Below are positions 16,871-24,054 of a stretch of DNA of 64,000 nucleotides, one piece after another; within the stretch, counting starts at the first letter, position 1, and the number at the start of each line of letters is the position of its first letter. Made by a program: the position numbers and the translations under genes. The notes beneath the pieces are model-generated. The model saw nothing but the letters and a program-made list of their open reading frames with translations. It made no database searches and was not told the DNA's origin. This DNA is from Thermaurantimonas sp046295455 (lineage in GTDB: Bacteria; Bacteroidota; Bacteroidia; Flavobacteriales; Schleiferiaceae): positions 1 through 64,000 of the forward strand of contig JBKBNI010000006.1 of NCBI GenBank assembly GCA_046295455.1, given 5' to 3'.

Positions 16871-16881
16871 TTATATAGCCT

Positions 16882-17232
16882 ATGACGCACGTAATCGAAA
16901 AAACCCGGGTTTACACGCCTGAATCTTTGGGAGTAAAGGGCGGTGAGGCTCATATTTCGCTGATCAGGGTCTTGCAAATTATTGAGGACGAGTTCAAAGA
17001 CCGGCTTCACGAGCTGGAAGCCAGGCGAGGCAAGCGACTTAAAATCACGGATGTAGAGCTTCAGAATCAAATGACAGCATCTGCATTAGAGCCACTTGTG
17101 GTGCGGTCGTATGTGTACAGGCGGGATAAAAAAGGCAACTTTGAAGTACGCGTATTTGTACACTCTCAACGTAAAAACACCGAGAGTCGCATCGCCAAAG
17201 CAACCTACATGCTTGGTGCAGCCGAGGTTTGA
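16882..17232 (+). CDS. Small basic protein of unknown function
   Basis: A 116-residue soluble protein that I do not recognise. It has no signal peptide or membrane helix. It is rich in Arg and Lys with an amphipathic helix (about residues 25-50: SLIRVLQIIEDEFKDRLHEL) followed by a beta-like stretch (VVRSYVYRRDKKGNFEVRVF). The basic, helix-then-strand make-up would fit nucleic-acid or ribosome binding, but that is a guess. Codon use resembles its neighbours. The start ATG lies only 12 nt after a terminator T tract, which suggests attenuation control. Its last 28 bp overlap the 3' end of mtaB on the opposite strand. Confidence 0.65.
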   Translation: MTHVIEKTRVYTPESLGVKGGEAHISLIRVLQIIEDEFKDRLHELEARRGKRLKITDVELQNQMTASALEPLVVRSYVYRRDKKGNFEVRVFVHSQRKNTESRIAKATYMLGAAEV

Positions 17233-18584
17233 CCGAGCGCCTTACGGGCGCCCTCAGGGCTGCTCGCCCCAATACCAACCCTCATAAAACCATCCGAGTC
17301 GATGTGGAGAAGGTCTACGGACTGGAGGGTATTAGCCAGCTCGGGATTCCAGAAGGTACGACATCGAATATAGTTTTCTGTATACCCCTGAATGTATCCC
17401 TGCCGGTTTTCAGTTTCCCAAAGTACAATGCGATTTGTGCCGATCTGCGATTCATAAAATGCGCGCTGTAATTTCGAAGAAAGTGTGCGCAGCATTTTGT
17501 TTCTCACTTTCCGTATGTGCATTGGCACCTTTCCGGGCAGCGCAGAGGCAGGTGTATTGTCGCGTTCCGAATAGGTGAATACGTGCAGGTACGATATAGG
17601 TAGTGCCCGGATGAAGTCATATGTTTCCATGAAACAATCGTCCGTCTCTCCGGGAAAGCCGACGATCACATCCGCCCCGATACAGGCATGAGGCATGAGT
17701 TTTTTGATTAGCCGGACGCGCTCATCGTACAACTCTCGGCGATACCTGCGTCGCATGAGTCCGAGAATGTGATTGCTCCCGCTCTGCAGTGGGATGTGAA
17801 AGTGAGGCACAAAGAGTCTGCTGTCCGACACAAATTCGATGATATCCTCACTTAGCAGATTGGGCTCGATGCTCGATATACGAATCCGGTCGATTCCCTC
17901 TACTGAGTCGAGAGCTTTAATTAAATCAAGAAAAGTATGCTCATGTTTTTTATTCCCAAATTCCCCTTTACCATAGTCTCCTGTATTTACTCCGGTCAGC
18001 ACAATCTCGCGAATGTTTTGTCTGGCTATCTCTTGTGCACTTTTTACGATGTTTTCCAGGGTATCGCTTCGTGAAATACCCCTGGCTAACGGGATGGTAC
18101 AATACGAACATTTGTAGTCGCATCCATCCTGTATCTTGAGGAAGGCGCGTGTCCGATCTCCTGCACTGTAGGAGCTGATGAATGTGTGGGCCTCCGATAT
18201 TTCGCAAGAGTGGACAGTGCCCTTGTCGCTTTTCTTAAGGTCATGAAGATATTGAAGGATGTTAAACTTTTCCGTAGCACCCAGTACCAGATCAACTCCC
18301 GGTATAGAGGCCACCTCATGAGGCTTAAGTTGTGCATAGCAACCAATGATTGCAATGATTCCTTCAGGATTGGCTTTCGAAGCGCGTTTTACAATCAGGC
18401 GTGTTTCGTCGTCTGCATTTTGAGTGACAGAGCATGTATTAATAACGTAAACATCTGCCGGCTCATCAAATGAGACCTTCACAAATCCGTTTTCCTCAAA
18501 ATCGCGTGCTATGGTGGATGTCTCCGTAAAATTAAGTTTGCAGCCTAATGTGTGAAAAGCTACTGTCCGTCTTCTATCCTTCAT
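17205..18584 (-). CDS. mtaB: tRNA t6A37 C2-methylthiotransferase
   Basis: MtaB adds a methylthio group to t6A at position 37 of ANN-decoding tRNAs. The N-terminal UPF0004 domain has three cluster cysteines (TLGCKLN, NTCSVT, IGCYAQ). The radical-SAM motif C-x3-C-x2-C is in DGCDYKCSYCTIP. VLTGVNTGDYG, SSIEPNL, HIPLQSGS and GFPGETD follow the MiaB/MtaB family, and a C-terminal TRAM-like region is present. TLGCKLN is the MtaB variant of MiaB's GCQMN. The frame runs open to 18725, but ATG 18584 (MKDRRRTVAFHTLG) is the family start and lies just after a -7 box; it gives 459 residues. Confidence 0.93.
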   Translation of the reverse strand: MKDRRRTVAFHTLGCKLNFTETSTIARDFEENGFVKVSFDEPADVYVINTCSVTQNADDETRLIVKRASKANPEGIIAIIGCYAQLKPHEVASIPGVDLVLGATEKFNILQYLHDLKKSDKGTVHSCEISEAHTFISSYSAGDRTRAFLKIQDGCDYKCSYCTIPLARGISRSDTLENIVKSAQEIARQNIREIVLTGVNTGDYGKGEFGNKKHEHTFLDLIKALDSVEGIDRIRISSIEPNLLSEDIIEFVSDSRLFVPHFHIPLQSGSNHILGLMRRRYRRELYDERVRLIKKLMPHACIGADVIVGFPGETDDCFMETYDFIRALPISYLHVFTYSERDNTPASALPGKVPMHIRKVRNKMLRTLSSKLQRAFYESQIGTNRIVLWETENRQGYIQGYTENYIRCRTFWNPELANTLQSVDLLHIDSDGFMRVGIGASSPEGARKALGQTSAAPSM

Positions 18585-18589
18585 GAGTA

Positions 18590-18597
18590 CAAAGGTA
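18590..18597 (-). promoter_or_regulatory. Bacteroidota -7 box for mtaB, predicts leaderless mRNA
   Basis: On the minus strand TACCTTTG is an exact TAnnTTTG. Only five bases lie between its G and the mtaB ATG, so transcription is expected to begin at or next to the start codon. This also argues against the longer N-terminus. Confidence 0.55.
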
Positions 18598-18600
18598 CGT

Positions 18601-20211
18601 ATGCACCTCATTTGGTTGGCATTCATTGTATTATCCAGCTTTGGTTTATTAACCAATTGTAAAGATCCGGATTCCCGAAAGTCAGCAAAGTCTGTGTTCC
18701 GATACAATGAATCTGCGGGCATCACCTCGCTTGATCCGGCTTTTGCGCGTGCTCAAAACAATATCTGGGTCGTGCATCAGCTGTACAATACCCTTTTGGA
18801 ATATGACAACCAGCTGAATATAAAGCCCTCTTTGGCCACTGCATGGGTAGTAAGCAGTGACGGACTTGAATACCGATTTAAATTAAGAACAGATGTCTAT
18901 TTCCATGCCAATACAATCTTTTCGCCGGATACCACACGACGGATGACCGCTTCAGATGTAATGTACAGTTTACAGCGACTGGCTTCACCTCAGCTGGCCG
19001 CACCCGGCGGCTGGACGATGCAGTTTGTTTCGCAGATACAGGTGGTCCGGGACGACAGCCTACTTATACGTCTGAAAGAGCCTTTTCCTCCATTTTTAGG
19101 GATTCTGACAATGAAGTATTGCAGCGTTGTTCCTTCCGAGATAGCAAGCATGCCCATTGATTGGCTAAGCAAAAATCCGATTGGCACCGGACCGTATTTT
19201 CTGAAAGTTTGGGAGGAAAATGAGGTGATGATCCTGCGGAAAAACCAGGCCTACTTCGAAACTGATAGCCAAAATCAACCGCTACCGTATCCAGAAGGAG
19301 TAAAAATTACATTTATCACCGACAAACAAAGTGCATTTTTAGAGTTGCTCAATGGAAGAATTGATATGTTAAGTGGCCTTGATGCATCGTACAAAGATGA
19401 AATTCTCACCCGAGAAGGAGTACTCGCAGAGAAGTACCGTCAGAGATTTGTCTTACAAAAAGCGGATTATCTCAACACCGAATACCTTGCCTTCAACATT
19501 GAGAAGGCAAAAGCTGAAAACCTGCCCTGGGCAGATCCCAGGGTGCGCCTGGCTATTAATTTTGCCATTGATAAAGAAGCGATAAGTATCCACCTTCGGA
19601 ACGGCGCCGGCCGTCCGGCACGACAGGGTTTTATACCTCCCGTATTAAATCCTTTGTCAAAATACCGCGAAAAGTCTGAAGCGGAGATAGCCATCGAGCT
19701 CCTCCGGGAAGCTGGATTCTACCAACTGACACCCTCACCTGTGCTCACACTCAGCACTACTGCGTCGTATGCAGATATGGCTGAACTCATTCAGCAAAAT
19801 CTGGCTAAAGTGGGAATCCGCCTCCGTGTGGACGTGCTTCCGCCATCTACACTCAGGCAAAACATCGCTGCCGGTAGTGTGCTCTTCTATCGAGGCAGCT
19901 GGATTGCAGACTATGCCGATGGTGAAAATTATTTAAGTCTCTTTTATTCCGGCAATATGCCGCCTTTTGGACCAAATTATTCAAGGTATTCTGACATCCG
20001 CTTCGACTTGAAATACCAAAAATTGAAAAACATCAGCACACAGAACGAGAGATGGCAGATAATAGCTGAATTGGATTACTTTCTAATGCAGGAAGGTGCC
20101 GTGATACCTCTGATGTACGACCAGGTCATTCGACTGGTGAGACGCGACATGGGCCACCTGGAAGTCAACCCCCTTAATCTGCTTGAGCTTCGAAGTCTTC
20201 ACATGCAGTAA
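18601..20211 (+). CDS. ABC transporter substrate-binding lipoprotein (DppA/OppA family 5)
   Basis: A 536-residue exported solute-binding protein of the peptide/nickel class. The signal peptide has lipobox LLTNC, so it is membrane-anchored by a lipidated Cys. Family features are SLDPAFARAQNN, LYNTLLEYD, the DVYFHANTIFSPDTT stretch, NPIGTGPYFL, INFAIDKEAI and the late RGSWIADYADGENYLSLF. An upstream ATG at 18583 would overlap the mtaB start codon on the other strand. ATG 18601 gives a proper signal peptide and is used. It likely feeds a DppB-type permease such as the one at 9721, although the two genes are 8 kb apart. Confidence 0.9.
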   Translation: MHLIWLAFIVLSSFGLLTNCKDPDSRKSAKSVFRYNESAGITSLDPAFARAQNNIWVVHQLYNTLLEYDNQLNIKPSLATAWVVSSDGLEYRFKLRTDVYFHANTIFSPDTTRRMTASDVMYSLQRLASPQLAAPGGWTMQFVSQIQVVRDDSLLIRLKEPFPPFLGILTMKYCSVVPSEIASMPIDWLSKNPIGTGPYFLKVWEENEVMILRKNQAYFETDSQNQPLPYPEGVKITFITDKQSAFLELLNGRIDMLSGLDASYKDEILTREGVLAEKYRQRFVLQKADYLNTEYLAFNIEKAKAENLPWADPRVRLAINFAIDKEAISIHLRNGAGRPARQGFIPPVLNPLSKYREKSEAEIAIELLREAGFYQLTPSPVLTLSTTASYADMAELIQQNLAKVGIRLRVDVLPPSTLRQNIAAGSVLFYRGSWIADYADGENYLSLFYSGNMPPFGPNYSRYSDIRFDLKYQKLKNISTQNERWQIIAELDYFLMQEGAVIPLMYDQVIRLVRRDMGHLEVNPLNLLELRSLHMQ

Positions 20212-20284
20212 TCAAGCATCCTGCCGGCACCGGTGACCAGAGGAAATGCGCTAAAGACAACCACATACACCTCTCCCATCATAT

Positions 20285-20292
20285 TATCTTTG
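20285..20292 (+). promoter_or_regulatory. Bacteroidota -7 box for purQ
   Basis: TATCTTTG matches TAnnTTTG exactly and lies 24 nt before the purQ ATG. No TTG is seen at -33. Confidence 0.5.
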
Positions 20293-20316
20293 ACCGCATA
20301 AATAAATTATAAAAGA

Positions 20317-21018
20317 ATGAAATTTGGTGTAGTTGTGTTTCCGGGGAGCAACTGTGATGAAGACATGGTGTATGTGCTTCGGGATATTCTTGGTCATACT
20401 GTAGTAAAACTGTGGCACAAGGATCACGATCTGCAGGAGGTAGATATGGTGATTATTCCCGGAGGATTTTCTTATGGCGACTATCTCCGCAGTGGGGCTA
20501 TAGCTCGTTTTTCTCCAATTATGAATGAAATCATCGAATTTGCAGGCAGGGGAGGCTACGTCTTTGGAGTGTGCAATGGATTTCAGATCCTATGCGAAGC
20601 CAAACTGCTGCCGGGGACTCTCATGCACAATACCTCTCATAGATTTATTTGCAAAAATCAATACATCATCCCCGATAATAATGCATCTCCGATCAACGCG
20701 GGAATATCACTCGACCGCGTACTTAAAATACCCATCGCTCATGGCGAGGGAAACTATTATGCCGATGCGGAGGTCATAAAGCAATTGGAAGACCATGCGC
20801 AAGTCCTCTTCCGCTATTGTGACAAGGACGGCAACGTGATCCCTGAAGCCAATCCAAACGGCTCAATCAACAACATCGCCGGGGTGACCAACACCCGGCG
20901 CAACATTTTCGGCATGATGCCACATCCTGAAAGGGCTGCTGATCCGGAACTCGGAAATACAGACGGCAGATTGATCTTTGAAAGTCTTCTGAATCACTGT
21001 TTTTCGGAAGTCAAATAA
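20317..21018 (+). CDS. purQ: Phosphoribosylformylglycinamidine synthase, glutaminase subunit
   Basis: PurQ releases ammonia from glutamine for the fourth step of purine synthesis, working with PurL and PurS. The class I amidotransferase triad is Cys86 (GVCNGFQ), His203 and Glu205 (MMPHPERA). The N-terminus MKFGVVVFPGSNCDED and the IPGGFSYGDYLR segment are typical of the separate-subunit form, and the length of 233 residues is normal. purL and purS are not in the window. cysC follows after two bases and is probably cotranscribed. Confidence 0.95.
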   Translation: MKFGVVVFPGSNCDEDMVYVLRDILGHTVVKLWHKDHDLQEVDMVIIPGGFSYGDYLRSGAIARFSPIMNEIIEFAGRGGYVFGVCNGFQILCEAKLLPGTLMHNTSHRFICKNQYIIPDNNASPINAGISLDRVLKIPIAHGEGNYYADAEVIKQLEDHAQVLFRYCDKDGNVIPEANPNGSINNIAGVTNTRRNIFGMMPHPERAADPELGNTDGRLIFESLLNHCFSEVK

Positions 21019-21020
21019 AT

Positions 21021-21548
21021 ATGAGCCGTGAGGCTAAGGTTATATGGATGACAGGTCTGTCAGGCGCCGGTAAAAGCACACTGGCCTATGCCGTCAGTAG
21101 CTATTTCAGAGGTATTCACAAACCTTGTGTAGTGCTGGATGGAGATGTTCTTCGCAGGGGGATTAACAAGGATTTAGGTTTCAGTGAATCAGACCGATTT
21201 GAAAACATCCGCAGAGCTGCGTGTGTCGCCGACCTTGTGCGAAGTCAGGGAATCTGGTGCATAGCATCATTGATTACCCCTACAAATCAGCTGCGCCGAC
21301 TGGCTGCCCAAACCATAGGGGCAGATCACTTTAGGTTGATTTATGTGAAGGCGCCCCTGGAAACATGCATTTCCCGTGATCCTAAGAATCTCTACAAAAA
21401 AGCAATGAAAGGTGAAATCAACGATTTTACTGGTATATCAGCACCCTTTGAGGAGCCGGCTCATGCCGACTTAATCATAGACACTTCCTGCGAGGATGCA
21501 GAAAAATGCGCAAAACGCTTAATCCATTATGTTGAGCGTGAATTTTAG
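21021..21548 (+). CDS. cysC: Adenylylsulfate (APS) kinase
   Basis: This 175-residue enzyme phosphorylates APS to PAPS. The P-loop G12-L-S-G-A-G-K-S-T20, LDGDVLRRGINKDLGFS and the FTGISAPFEEP lid are diagnostic of APS kinase. It stands alone without cysD, cysN or cysH. PAPS here could serve sulfate assimilation or sulfotransferases, and the sequence does not say which. It starts two bases after the purQ stop. Confidence 0.93.
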   Translation: MSREAKVIWMTGLSGAGKSTLAYAVSSYFRGIHKPCVVLDGDVLRRGINKDLGFSESDRFENIRRAACVADLVRSQGIWCIASLITPTNQLRRLAAQTIGADHFRLIYVKAPLETCISRDPKNLYKKAMKGEINDFTGISAPFEEPAHADLIIDTSCEDAEKCAKRLIHYVEREF

Positions 21549-21584
21549 GCTGATGATTTTCTGTGCCCAAGGCACCGCATCAGC
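21549..21584. repeat. Two-stem inverted repeat after cysC
   Basis: GCTGATG (21549-21555) pairs with CATCAGC (21578-21584). Inside it GTGCC (21563-21567) pairs with GGCAC (21571-21575) over a CAA loop. There is no T tract, so it is not a standard intrinsic terminator. It could be a Rho-assisted stop or an mRNA-stabilising hairpin. Confidence 0.45.
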
Positions 21585-21671
21585 GCATTTGTCTCCGTGG
21601 GAGTAATATGTAGCGTACAGAAGAAGTACATTCTATCTTTACCCATCCAAAAATAAATCTTTCTGACGCGT

Positions 21672-22325
21672 ATGCTTACTAAAGAACAAATCGCACAACG
21701 CATTGCCAAAGAGCTAAAAGACGGATACTACGTAAACCTCGGAATCGGCATACCCACCCTCGTGGCTAACTATGTGCCCAAAGAGATTGAAGTAGTTTTT
21801 CAGAGTGAAAACGGAATGCTTGGTATGGGGCCTTTTCCCTATGAGGGTGAGGAAGATCCCGACATTATCAACGCCGGCAAGCAGACGGTGACGGTACTGC
21901 CGGGCGGTGTGTTTTTTGATAGCAGCACCTCCTTTGCCATGATTCGGGGGCGTCATGTGCATCTAACTGTTTTGGGCGCCATGGAAGTATCAGAAACCGG
22001 CGATATCGCCAATTGGAAAATTCCCGGAAAAATGGTCAAGGGCATGGGGGGAGCGATGGACTTAGTGGCGAGCGCCGACAACATAATCGTTGCGATGATG
22101 CATACAGATAAAAACGGCAACTCAAAACTCCTGAAAAAATGCACTTTGCCCATCACGGGATTGAAATGTGTGAAAAAAATTGTAACCAATATGGCGGTTT
22201 TGGATGTGACTCCCGGAGGATTTGCACTTCGTGAACGTGCTCCCGGAGTAGAAGTTGAGGAAATTATGAAAGCTACCGAAGGCACTCTCTTGGTAGAAGG
22301 CGAAATTCCCGAAATGCAGCTTTAA
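21672..22325 (+). CDS. scoB: 3-oxoacid CoA-transferase subunit B
   Basis: The beta subunit of succinyl-CoA:3-ketoacid CoA-transferase, 217 residues. Family marks are NLGIGIPTLVANY, the catalytic Glu46 in QSENGMLG, GGVFFDSSTSFAMIRGRHVHLTVLGAMEV shared across the family, and GVEVEEIMKATEG near the end. It forms a heterodimer with ScoA in ketone-body or acetoacetate use. scoA is not adjacent, as it usually is. The upstream gap carries TATCTTTA (21634-21641), one mismatch from the -7 consensus, so it may be transcribed separately. The gene starting 12 bp downstream is unrelated. Confidence 0.9.
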   Translation: MLTKEQIAQRIAKELKDGYYVNLGIGIPTLVANYVPKEIEVVFQSENGMLGMGPFPYEGEEDPDIINAGKQTVTVLPGGVFFDSSTSFAMIRGRHVHLTVLGAMEVSETGDIANWKIPGKMVKGMGGAMDLVASADNIIVAMMHTDKNGNSKLLKKCTLPITGLKCVKKIVTNMAVLDVTPGGFALRERAPGVEVEEIMKATEGTLLVEGEIPEMQL

Positions 22326-22337
22326 ACGGAAGCATTT

Positions 22338-23684
22338 ATGCTCGAGCGATTGCGCCATCATCCGGCGTGGCCTTCTACACTGGTTAGTCTTTATTTGCTG
22401 ATTTACATTTCCGTTGACAAGCGATGGATATACAGTCCTGTGATTGAGTGGGATGTGTGCAGTTACTACAGCTATATCAAAGGTCTGCTCTACGAAGGCG
22501 ATCCCTATCTGCGGATTTGGAATGTGGATTCCAACCGAATGCAACTATACACTTACTCAAGTCCGCACAGTGAGAAGATGACCGGTGGTATGGCATTGCT
22601 ATATCTGCCCGCGGTGGCAGCAGCACATCTGTATGCCCATGTAGCACCGGAATTTATGGCCGATGGAATCAGCCATCCCTATCGGGTGGCCCTGCAGTAC
22701 AATGTGATTGTGTATCTGTGGGTTGGATTTTTTACGCTTTATCTTGTCTTATACCGAATCATCAGGAAGCATTGGCCTGTATTTCTCAGCCTTCTTTCCC
22801 TCTTTTTCGGGACAAATCTGTTGTACTACTCCGCTGTTGAAAATGCAATGTCACATGCGTATACATTTTCGCTGTTTAGCCTTTGGCTTTTTCTTTCACA
22901 GGAGTGGCTTATGCGTCCGAGAGCAGGCATTGCAGTGGCTATGGGTTTATTGGCCGGCCTGATCGTTTGGATTCGTCCGGTCAATCTGGTGCTTCTACCA
23001 TCTTCATTAGGCCTTCAATGGCTGATGAGGAAGGAGGATCGGAGTACGCACGTTAGAGCCAAACTTCCAGTGCATCTAGCCATAATCGCATGCTTTGGAT
23101 TTGCTATGCTGATTCCTCAAATGATCTACTGGAAAATTACCGAAGGGCAATGGCTTGTCTATTCTTATGGAGAAGAAAGTTTTTTCTTTCTCTCACCGAA
23201 AATTATTGACGGTTTATTTAGCTGGAGAAAAGGTTGGCTGATCTACTGTCCCTTTCTTCTGATTTTGGTCCCGGGTTTTGTGGCAGTTTTTCGGAGAAGT
23301 CGGAAGGGTGGAGCGTGGATTTTGGGTTTTGTAGTTCTTTTTCTGTACATCACCTTCAGCTGGTGGTGTTGGTGGTACGGAGGTGGGTACAGTCAGCGCT
23401 CACTGATTGATATTTTGCCTTTGCTGGCAATACCGATCGCATTCGCCTGGAATCTTGTACCTAGGTTTATGCGACTAGTGCGTTTGGGAGTTGTAATACT
23501 TCTGTGCGGATTGATTGGTCTGAATATTTTTCATGTTTGGCAGTATAAGCATTATTTGATCCACTATGATTCAAATACCAAAAAGTCGTATTTCATAAAT
23601 TTTTTACGAAAAACGCATGCTCCGGGCTGGTGGGAGGCTTTGGAGGCCCCTGATTACGATGCTGCCCGAATAGGATGTAGATAG
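22338..23684 (+). CDS. Polytopic membrane protein, GT-C glycosyltransferase-like
   Basis: A 448-residue protein with around ten membrane helices. The first periplasmic loop contains acidic residues in an E-x-D pattern (PVIEWDVCSYYSYIKGLLYEGDP), the place where GT-C enzymes (PMT/ArnT-like) hold their catalytic acid. Later features are FFGTNLLYYSAVENAMSHAY, WIRPVN and TFSWWCWWYGGGYSQRS. The last two are common in Bacteroidota proteins of this type. A lipid-linked sugar donor and an envelope glycan or protein acceptor are plausible but unproved. There is no sugar-pathway operon around it; rfbA lies ~400 bp downstream past a terminator and a tRNA. Confidence 0.62.
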   Translation: MLERLRHHPAWPSTLVSLYLLIYISVDKRWIYSPVIEWDVCSYYSYIKGLLYEGDPYLRIWNVDSNRMQLYTYSSPHSEKMTGGMALLYLPAVAAAHLYAHVAPEFMADGISHPYRVALQYNVIVYLWVGFFTLYLVLYRIIRKHWPVFLSLLSLFFGTNLLYYSAVENAMSHAYTFSLFSLWLFLSQEWLMRPRAGIAVAMGLLAGLIVWIRPVNLVLLPSSLGLQWLMRKEDRSTHVRAKLPVHLAIIACFGFAMLIPQMIYWKITEGQWLVYSYGEESFFFLSPKIIDGLFSWRKGWLIYCPFLLILVPGFVAVFRRSRKGGAWILGFVVLFLYITFSWWCWWYGGGYSQRSLIDILPLLAIPIAFAWNLVPRFMRLVRLGVVILLCGLIGLNIFHVWQYKHYLIHYDSNTKKSYFINFLRKTHAPGWWEALEAPDYDAARIGCR

Positions 23685-23792
23685 TATAGTTATTATCAAT
23701 CACACATCCGACAGATGGCAGAATCTGCTGTGAGACCCTACACTGTAAAGCGGTCCAGGCTTGCGGCCCCATCCTGATTTTATTAACGATAA

Positions 23793-23825
23793 GAAAAAAA
23801 AGCCTACAAGTGTAGGCTTTTTGAA
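23793..23825 (-). terminator. Terminator of tRNA-Ala (bidirectional)
   Basis: AAAAAGCCTAC and GTAGGCTTTTT form a perfect stem with a 4-nt loop, with A and T runs on either side. It ends the tRNA transcript on the minus strand and can also end the 22338-23684 gene on the plus strand. Confidence 0.85.
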
Positions 23826-23832
23826 TTTCGGG

Positions 23833-23906
23833 TGGAGAATATCGGAGTCGAACCGATGACCTCTACAATGCCATTGTAGCGCTCTAGCCAGCTGAGCTAA
23901 TTCCCC
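23833..23906 (-). tRNA. tRNA-Ala (anticodon GGC)
   Basis: Read on the minus strand, the 74-nt cloverleaf has acceptor GGGGAAT/ATTCTCC containing the G3-U70 pair that marks alanine tRNAs. It has D-stem GCTC/GAGC, anticodon stem CTACA/TGTAG with loop ATGGCAT (anticodon GGC), and T-stem ATCGG/CCGAT with loop TTCGACT. Discriminator is A73, followed by CCC, so the CCA end is not fully encoded and is added after transcription. Confidence 0.95.
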
Positions 23907-23925
23907 ATTGTTAAAAATGCGGCTG

Positions 23926-23933
23926 CAAATATA
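23926..23933 (-). promoter_or_regulatory. Bacteroidota -7 box for tRNA-Ala
   Basis: The minus strand reads TATATTTG, an exact TAnnTTTG, about 20 nt before the tRNA 5' end. Confidence 0.6.
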
Positions 23934-23964
23934 CTTTGTGTAGCAATATATTTTTTACACAAAG
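23934..23964. repeat. 9-bp inverted repeat next to the tRNA promoter
   Basis: CTTTGTGTA (23934-23942) and TACACAAAG (23956-23964) are perfect inverted copies separated by 13 nt. The repeat abuts the -7 box of tRNA-Ala and covers its -33 region. It could be an operator or a cruciform; no binding protein is known from the sequence. Confidence 0.6.
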
Positions 23965-24054
23965 ACATACTAAAAAAACAGCAATGTTTATGGGAATACC
24001 CGGTTTAAAACATGTGAGGATCGAGTATTTTCATCCCCAAAATAATCAACAGAA

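Larger units (their letters stand above)
16507..16881. other. Gene-free stretch with nested inverted repeats
   Basis: 375 bp without a convincing coding frame. From left to right it holds the minus-strand promoter of the PTPS gene (16533-16540). Next is hairpin GTTGGCC/GGCCAAC (16609-16615 with 16638-16644) with an inner GTAT/ATAC stem, then a perfect 13-bp AT-rich inverted repeat (16656-16668 with 16693-16705). After that come stem CGCACAA/TTGTGCG (16732-16738 with 16787-16793) with an inner hairpin, and a terminator hairpin at 16839-16870. The words CCGGATAC occur in both GC-rich hairpins (16624-16631, 16775-16782). See the separate leader entry. Confidence 0.6.
23685..24054. other. Intergenic region with tRNA-Ala, terminator and palindrome
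   Basis: About 110 bp with no signal after the membrane-protein gene is followed by the bidirectional terminator, the tRNA on the minus strand and its promoter. Then come a 9-bp inverted repeat and about 90 bp before rfbA. A weak plus-strand -7 candidate TATTTTCA near 24026 might serve rfbA. Confidence 0.6.

Noticed and set aside
16507..16881. Known structured RNAs (SRP RNA, tmRNA, RNase P RNA) in the gene-free stretch
   Set aside because: I looked for the SRP GTCAGG..GGAAGGAAGCAGC core, the tmRNA acceptor arm with CCA, and the RNase P GAGGAAAGTC core, and none is there. The region is left as an unassigned structured RNA candidate.
18585..18725. N-terminal 47-residue extension of mtaB
   Set aside because: It overlaps the divergent lipoprotein gene, is not part of the MtaB family, and a -7 box lies between it and the chosen ATG.
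23833..23906. tRNA as integration (att) site of a mobile element
   Set aside because: No duplicated tRNA 3' end and no integrase gene nearby.
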